Part shown: piece after piece, positions 43,404-47,880 of the stretch
Position numbering within the stretch: position 1 is the first letter of the stretch
Layout of the letters: every line of letters begins with the position of its first letter
Origin: Zobellia amurskyensis
Lineage (GTDB): Bacteria > Bacteroidota > Bacteroidia > Flavobacteriales > Flavobacteriaceae
Length of the DNA: 47,880 nt
Direction of reading: 5' to 3'
Assembly (NCBI RefSeq): GCF_009725985.1
Contig: NZ_RCNR01000036.1
Coordinates: 1-47,880, forward strand
Made by a program: the position numbers and the translations under genes
The notes under the pieces: model-generated
Told to the model about the DNA's origin: nothing
Seen by the model: the letters and a program-made list of their open reading frames with translations, nothing else
The model's database searches: none

Positions 43404-46400
43404 ATGCGACTTGTATCAGTTTTTCTATTGTTTATTTCTCTTTCGGTAACGGCCCAAGAAAAAAATAGTCTTCTCTGGGAAATTTCGGGAAATGGCTTAG
43501 AGAAAACATCTTACCTGTATGGCACTATGCACGTGAGCAAAAAAATTGCTTTTAGGTTAGATGATGTTTTTTTTGATGCGTTGGACCAAAGTGACATGGT
43601 TGCCCTAGAATCAGATCCCGGACTTTGGCTGGAAAAAGAAAATCTCATGGGCTCTAGTCCCTATGGTGCAGAAGCCGGTTTTGTTACCAAAGGTTTTTAC
43701 GCTAGGTCTTTTAAGGTAGATAATCCGCGTAAAGAAGTTCTGGGGGCATATCTAGCCTATGAGGATCGCATTGTAAACAACATTCTGTACCGCACCAATG
43801 AATACTCCCAAAATTTTGAGGAGGAAACCTATCTTGATATGTTCATATATCAGGCCGGAAAAAAATTCAACAAACCCATCATTGCCTTAGAAGATATGGA
43901 GGAGTCCGCTGCTCTTGTGGGGAGGGCCAGTCTAAACGCCATTAAACAAAAACCGGACGAGTGGCTGCAAAAAAAAATGCAGCAGTCAGACCCAATGTTC
44001 TTGCTTCAAGATGCCTATAGAGAAAGGAACATAGCCTTATTGGACTCTATTGACCGAGCTATGTACACGCCCTATTACATGAAAAATATGCTGTACATAC
44101 GCAATGCCAATATGGTGGATCGGATGGATTCCATCATGCGAAAGGGAAAGGTCTTTTCGGGTATTGGCGCAGCGCATTTACCAGGGGAGCAAGGTGTTAT
44201 TTCGCTCTTAAGAAAAAAGGGATATACCGTAAGACCATTACTTTCCAAAGCCACATCAAAGGGAAGAAAACTAAAATTGAAGTTCGAGCAAAAGAAACGC
44301 GAAAACGAATATCACACCTATGGCCCGGAAGACAATTTTTTCACTATTGACCTTCCCAACAAATTATATCCAGTTTCTGATATAGGAAAAACCACATATG
44401 TTTCTCCAGACCTTGCCAACGGCAGTTTTGTGGTTATTAACCGCATACCTACTTATTCGCATCTTAAGAAGGACAACGTATTTACCTTAGAAGAAATAGA
44501 CAAATTGCTTTTTGAGAACATCCCAGGAAAAATAGTAGATAAAAAGCCCATTACCAATGGCCAATTTTCTGGGTTGGACATTAGAAATAAGCTCAAGAAC
44601 GGCGACCACCAACGGTACCAAATTTTTGAAACCCCTTTAGAATTAGTTATCATTAAAATGGGGGGAGAAGGTGATTACGTTACCTCATTTTCAGATTCTA
44701 TTTTTAATAGCCTAAAGTTCAGGAACGATTCTCTGCGTAGACCAACAACGGTTTCCTCAGTATACAAGGATTTTGAGGTCCAAATGCCATCCCTATACAG
44801 CTTTACCAACCGCAGTAGAAACGGCAATCGTTGGATAGAAGGTTATGACTCCATTACTGATAATTATTACTTTCTCCGTAAATCGGTTTTAAATGATTTT
44901 AATTTTATTGAGGTCGATACTTTTGAACTCAAGCAGATACAAAAACGTTTTTATCAGGATTTAAAACTAAAACCTGAATACGGTTCTTTTGAGGAAAGAA
45001 GACTCACCTCATCGGCACCAATGGATGCCAAGACCCAAAAGCGACTATACCTAATGACCACTTTGCGAAAAGGGGAATATTACCTTTTGGGTATGGTAGG
45101 GAAAAATGAAAAAGAGGCTGCAAAATTCTTTGATTCCTTCAAACTAAAAAATAGTGAAGCCCAGAAATCCTACGAAACCGTGGTAGACACCGCCCTGTTC
45201 TTTACCACAAAGAGTACTGTTAAACCTCCCAAATTCGTAGAAAGCAGCACCAACTATTATCATGGCGCTCCCAAAACAAAACCCTACGACGCTTTCCACA
45301 AGAAAACCATTTATAGGAATGAAAATGGCGAAGCGGTATCCGTAGAACTGAACAAATCACATGATTTTTTAATGTTCAGAAATTTAGATTCGGCTTGGGG
45401 CCTACGTAAAAAACTATACGCACATAAAAAATATAATATAATAAAAGAGGAGAAAAAAACCTCTCCCAAGGGATACCATGAACTACAGATGATACTTGCC
45501 GATACGGCCAGTACAAGAGGTATTCTAGTGAAAAATATTTTGAAAGATGGACTTCTGTACGAACTAAAGGCCGTAGTGGACACAATTGAAAAACCCAGTG
45601 TATTCATAAATGAATTCTTTAATAATTTTGTGCCCAATGATACTACAATAGGTCGTGACCTCTTTGAGGACAAAGCACCTGAGTTTTTTAAGGCATTGAG
45701 CGCCAACGACAGTATTGCGCTTGACGGATACCGATTTATAAAGTTTGAAACCAAGCACGCCAACGCACTAAAAAAGCACATTTCGGAATTTGACCTAGTC
45801 AATGGGGAAAGACAAATCCAACTGCATCTAATTCGAAAATTAGCAGATTTAAAAGACGTAGACCTCACCGAATTCTATAGAAGTTTTTACACCAAATCCT
45901 ATAACAATTCTACGGCACAAGCAGTTTTGCTTCAGGAAATTGCAAAAAAATCCAATGAGGCCTCAACAAAGCTGTTGTTAGAATTAATGGAGACCGATTT
46001 ACCCTTGTTATCCAACACGTTCAACATTAGCCTTATTTTTAAACCGTATCGGGAAAATTTGCAATTGGCAAAAAAGCTATACCCAGAACTATTAAATTAT
46101 AGTTCCATCCCAGAATATAAAGAACCTATTTTTTTGTTACTATCTAAATTACTAACGAGCAACACCATAAAACCCAAACTATACAAAAAGTATAGAACCC
46201 AGATTTTAAATGATGCCAAGACCCTCATTAAAAGACAACTTGGCAAAGATTTGGCCAACTCACATAATGACTTTTACAACCCAAGAACTAGCAAGACCAA
46301 CACAACGTTGTTAGAAAACTACGTTACACTGCTCTACCCCTTTCGTTCGGACAAACAGGTATCGCACTTTTTTACCCAAATTTCGCAGGTTGAAGACCCT

Positions 46401-46928
46401 GGCGTTCAGGCTACTTACTTTGCACAATTATTACAAAACGGAGTACAAGTATCACAAAAACAGTTAACGGATTTAGCCGCTGATCTTAACGGAAGATTGC
46501 CCCTATTCAACAAACTAAAAGAGGTAAATATGTTAGGCCATTTTCCATCTACTTATAAATCACAACAACATTTGGCAGAAGCACTTCTCTTTGAGGGTTC
46601 AACCTATAACCGCATTAAAGACTCTGTTGCTTTTGTCGCCCAAAAAACCTTCTCGTTCGAAGAAAAACAATATACCGGATATTTTTTCAAAAAGCGCGAC
46701 AATGAGGATTACGACAAGAATTTCTCTATGTACCTACTGATGTTTGAAAACGAAAACGGACTCCAAACCAAGCCTTTCTACGAAAGCGATGCCATGCGTA
46801 TTGAAGATACGGATAGGGACAAAGATGTAATAGAATACCTCTCCGAAGCTTTTGAACTTAAGGACAGAAGGCGCGCAGATATTTACAGACCTCATGGGTA
46901 TGGCATGTTTGGCCATCATGGGCTATAA
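43404..46928 (+). CDS. Very large exported TraB/GumN-type protein with unknown C-terminal region
   Basis: 1174 residues from ATG 43404 (MRLVSVFLLFISLSVTAQ, a signal peptide); the frame extends nine codons upstream to a GTG. Residues about 20-285 are a TraB/PrgY/GumN-type domain, with LLWEISGNGLEKTSYLYGTMH, DMVALESDP, FSGIGAAHLPGEQGV and LLRKKGYTV near the end. The usual GumN protein stops here (about 290 residues); this one has about 885 extra residues with no recognised family: two blocks that resemble each other (about 300-460 and 465-620), then helix-rich text. The GumN fold may be a metal-dependent hydrolase of the TIKI/EreA type, suggested for the clan. Function unknown; periplasmic or surface. 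Confidence 0.8.
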   Translation: MRLVSVFLLFISLSVTAQEKNSLLWEISGNGLEKTSYLYGTMHVSKKIAFRLDDVFFDALDQSDMVALESDPGLWLEKENLMGSSPYGAEAGFVTKGFYARSFKVDNPRKEVLGAYLAYEDRIVNNILYRTNEYSQNFEEETYLDMFIYQAGKKFNKPIIALEDMEESAALVGRASLNAIKQKPDEWLQKKMQQSDPMFLLQDAYRERNIALLDSIDRAMYTPYYMKNMLYIRNANMVDRMDSIMRKGKVFSGIGAAHLPGEQGVISLLRKKGYTVRPLLSKATSKGRKLKLKFEQKKRENEYHTYGPEDNFFTIDLPNKLYPVSDIGKTTYVSPDLANGSFVVINRIPTYSHLKKDNVFTLEEIDKLLFENIPGKIVDKKPITNGQFSGLDIRNKLKNGDHQRYQIFETPLELVIIKMGGEGDYVTSFSDSIFNSLKFRNDSLRRPTTVSSVYKDFEVQMPSLYSFTNRSRNGNRWIEGYDSITDNYYFLRKSVLNDFNFIEVDTFELKQIQKRFYQDLKLKPEYGSFEERRLTSSAPMDAKTQKRLYLMTTLRKGEYYLLGMVGKNEKEAAKFFDSFKLKNSEAQKSYETVVDTALFFTTKSTVKPPKFVESSTNYYHGAPKTKPYDAFHKKTIYRNENGEAVSVELNKSHDFLMFRNLDSAWGLRKKLYAHKKYNIIKEEKKTSPKGYHELQMILADTASTRGILVKNILKDGLLYELKAVVDTIEKPSVFINEFFNNFVPNDTTIGRDLFEDKAPEFFKALSANDSIALDGYRFIKFETKHANALKKHISEFDLVNGERQIQLHLIRKLADLKDVDLTEFYRSFYTKSYNNSTAQAVLLQEIAKKSNEASTKLLLELMETDLPLLSNTFNISLIFKPYRENLQLAKKLYPELLNYSSIPEYKEPIFLLLSKLLTSNTIKPKLYKKYRTQILNDAKTLIKRQLGKDLANSHNDFYNPRTSKTNTTLLENYVTLLYPFRSDKQVSHFFTQISQVEDPGVQATYFAQLLQNGVQVSQKQLTDLAADLNGRLPLFNKLKEVNMLGHFPSTYKSQQHLAEALLFEGSTYNRIKDSVAFVAQKTFSFEEKQYTGYFFKKRDNEDYDKNFSMYLLMFENENGLQTKPFYESDAMRIEDTDRDKDVIEYLSEAFELKDRRRADIYRPHGYGMFGHHGL

Positions 46929-46933
46929 ATTTG
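46926..46933 (+). promoter_or_regulatory. TAAATTTG -7 box overlapping the previous stop codon
   Basis: The TAA stop of the TraB/GumN gene is the first three bases of a TAAATTTG element, 23 bases before the ATG of the DUF1460 gene. Confidence 0.5.
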
Positions 46934-46956
46934 TATTTTTACTTTAAATTCCCACT

Positions 46957-47808
46957 ATGTCCAAATTTGCCTTTTTTTTGTTGCTTTTTCTAGTAACTAC
47001 CCTATCGTTTTCTCAGCAAATTACTTGCTCACCTAAAGACAAACAAGCCGTAGAGAACAAGTTTATTGCCATTGACGGGCTTCTGGAGAAAGACTTTGGA
47101 AAAACCATTGTAGCCATTGGAAAAACGTTTATGGGTACACCATACGTGGCCAAAACCTTGGAAATTGGAAAAACGGAAACCCTGGTTGTTAATCTTCAAG
47201 GTTTAGACTGTACTACTTATGTTGAAAACGTATTGGCTTTTGCCCTAACGCTAAAAAACGGAACATCTAGTTTTGATGATTTCACAAAGACTCTAGAAAA
47301 CATTCGTTATAAAGATGGCCAATTAGACGGTTACGCCTCTCGTCTACATTACTTTTCAGAATGGATTGCCAACAACGAGAAGAAAGGGTTGTTAAAGGAC
47401 ATTACTTCTGAAATTGGTGGAAAAGAAATAACCAAGCCCATTAATTTTATGAGTACGCATCGTGACCTGTATCCTTTTTTAAGCGATGACACCAATTTTG
47501 AAAAAGTCAAGTCATCTGAAAATTACCTCAACAACCAACCTATCTGTATTTTGGCCCAAGATGAAATTGCAGCCAACGAACATTTGATTGAAACTGGAGA
47601 TATCATTGCTTTAACAACATCCATAAACGGATTAGATATTACGCATACCGGAATTGCCACAAAAGAAGAAGACGGACGCATTCATTTGCTACATGCTTCA
47701 ACAGGTTCTATGAAAGTTGAAGTATCAAAAAAACCACTTGCAGAATATCTTAAAGGCATCAAGAAAAATACGGGTATTATGGTGGCTAGGCCTATCAATT
47801 CAATTTGA
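46957..47808 (+). CDS. DUF1460 family exported amidase-like protein
   Basis: 283 residues with a signal peptide (about 1-20, LLLFLVTTLSFSQ). The NlpC/P60-like DUF1460 core has the catalytic Cys in LDCTTYVENVLAF (about residue 86) and the His in GLDITHTGIAT (about residue 229). It probably cleaves a cell-wall peptide or a similar amide bond in the periplasm. It is independent of the preceding gene by its own -7 box. Normal length. Confidence 0.92.
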   Translation: MSKFAFFLLLFLVTTLSFSQQITCSPKDKQAVENKFIAIDGLLEKDFGKTIVAIGKTFMGTPYVAKTLEIGKTETLVVNLQGLDCTTYVENVLAFALTLKNGTSSFDDFTKTLENIRYKDGQLDGYASRLHYFSEWIANNEKKGLLKDITSEIGGKEITKPINFMSTHRDLYPFLSDDTNFEKVKSSENYLNNQPICILAQDEIAANEHLIETGDIIALTTSINGLDITHTGIATKEEDGRIHLLHASTGSMKVEVSKKPLAEYLKGIKKNTGIMVARPINSI

Positions 47809-47821
47809 AAAAACACTACTC

Positions 47822-47845
47822 CAAACTGACCGCTTAGTTTGTTTT
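47822..47845 (+). terminator. Weak terminator candidate after the DUF1460 gene
   Basis: CAAACT / AGTTTG (6 bp, 8-base loop) with TTTTAA after, 14 bases beyond the stop codon. Confidence 0.4.
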
Positions 47846-47880
47846 AAATAAAATGACCTAATTAAAAAGGCCATTGTAAT

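Noticed and set aside
1-47880. CRISPR arrays, tRNA, rRNA or intact insertion sequences
   Set aside because: No regularly spaced repeats, cloverleaf-like sequence, rRNA text or transposase ORF was seen on reading both strands.

Overview
The window is chromosomal DNA from a marine-type Flavobacteriaceae bacterium (Bacteroidetes; a Zobellia/Maribacter-like genus is a guess). The evidence is low-GC coding sequence, a type 9 secretion C-terminal signal, many TAnnTTTG -7 promoter boxes, A-rich leaders instead of Shine-Dalgarno sites, LytTR/TPR-kinase signalling and OMP_b-brl/DUF1460-type proteins. There are no rRNA or tRNA genes, no CRISPR array and no intact insertion sequence. Most of the window is ordinary core genome; 5-17 kb is more accessory.

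Layout. 1-420 is the end of a hydroxypyruvate-isomerase-like TIM barrel, followed by about 0.8 kb holding two possible single-span membrane peptides. 1250-4845 encodes a class Ia ribonucleotide reductase (nrdB then nrdA, minus strand) with eukaryote-like C-termini. 5136-8292 is a surface module: a T9SS-tail protein and a large repeat protein with an S74 intramolecular chaperone. 8812-10707 is a minus-strand operon of two lipoproteins and two small membrane proteins. 10873-12148 is an ECF sigma factor with a TPR-bearing membrane anti-sigma candidate, convergent with a lipoprotein plus membrane-anchored TPR-CHAT protease operon (15692-12145). 15900-17143 holds a possible decayed stretch and two small secreted proteins. 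17502-20227 is a LytTR/LytS-type two-component pair.

20217-29000 holds housekeeping genes: DUF3109, MarC, S41 protease, dCMP deaminase, HupE/UreJ-like, TerB-DnaJ, bacilliredoxin, PlsC, HD hydrolase and a Tat-exported Gfo/Idh oxidoreductase. 29040-37071, all minus strand, holds a GT2 glycosyltransferase, an outer-membrane barrel, a radical SAM protein, an unknown exported protein, enoyl-CoA hydratase, an NtrY-like kinase and HemJ. 37233-47808 holds EcsC, an alpha/beta hydrolase, MATE, ferrochelatase, MscS, a very large TraB/GumN protein and a DUF1460 protein.

Main discovery. A bipartite motif, GTTWACC-N15-CACTAA, with identical spacing, lies upstream of the 10707 operon, the lipoprotein-CHAT operon (15692) and, about 16 kb away, the outer-membrane barrel gene (31404). 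A one-mismatch copy precedes the surface module (8292) and a weaker copy overlaps the sigma gene start. It looks like the promoter of the local ECF sigma factor. I infer an envelope regulon in which the anti-sigma's exported TPR domain and the exported TPR-CHAT protease lie on the same side of the membrane, so the CHAT protein could be the protease that releases the sigma factor. This is inference from sequence and topology, not demonstrated.
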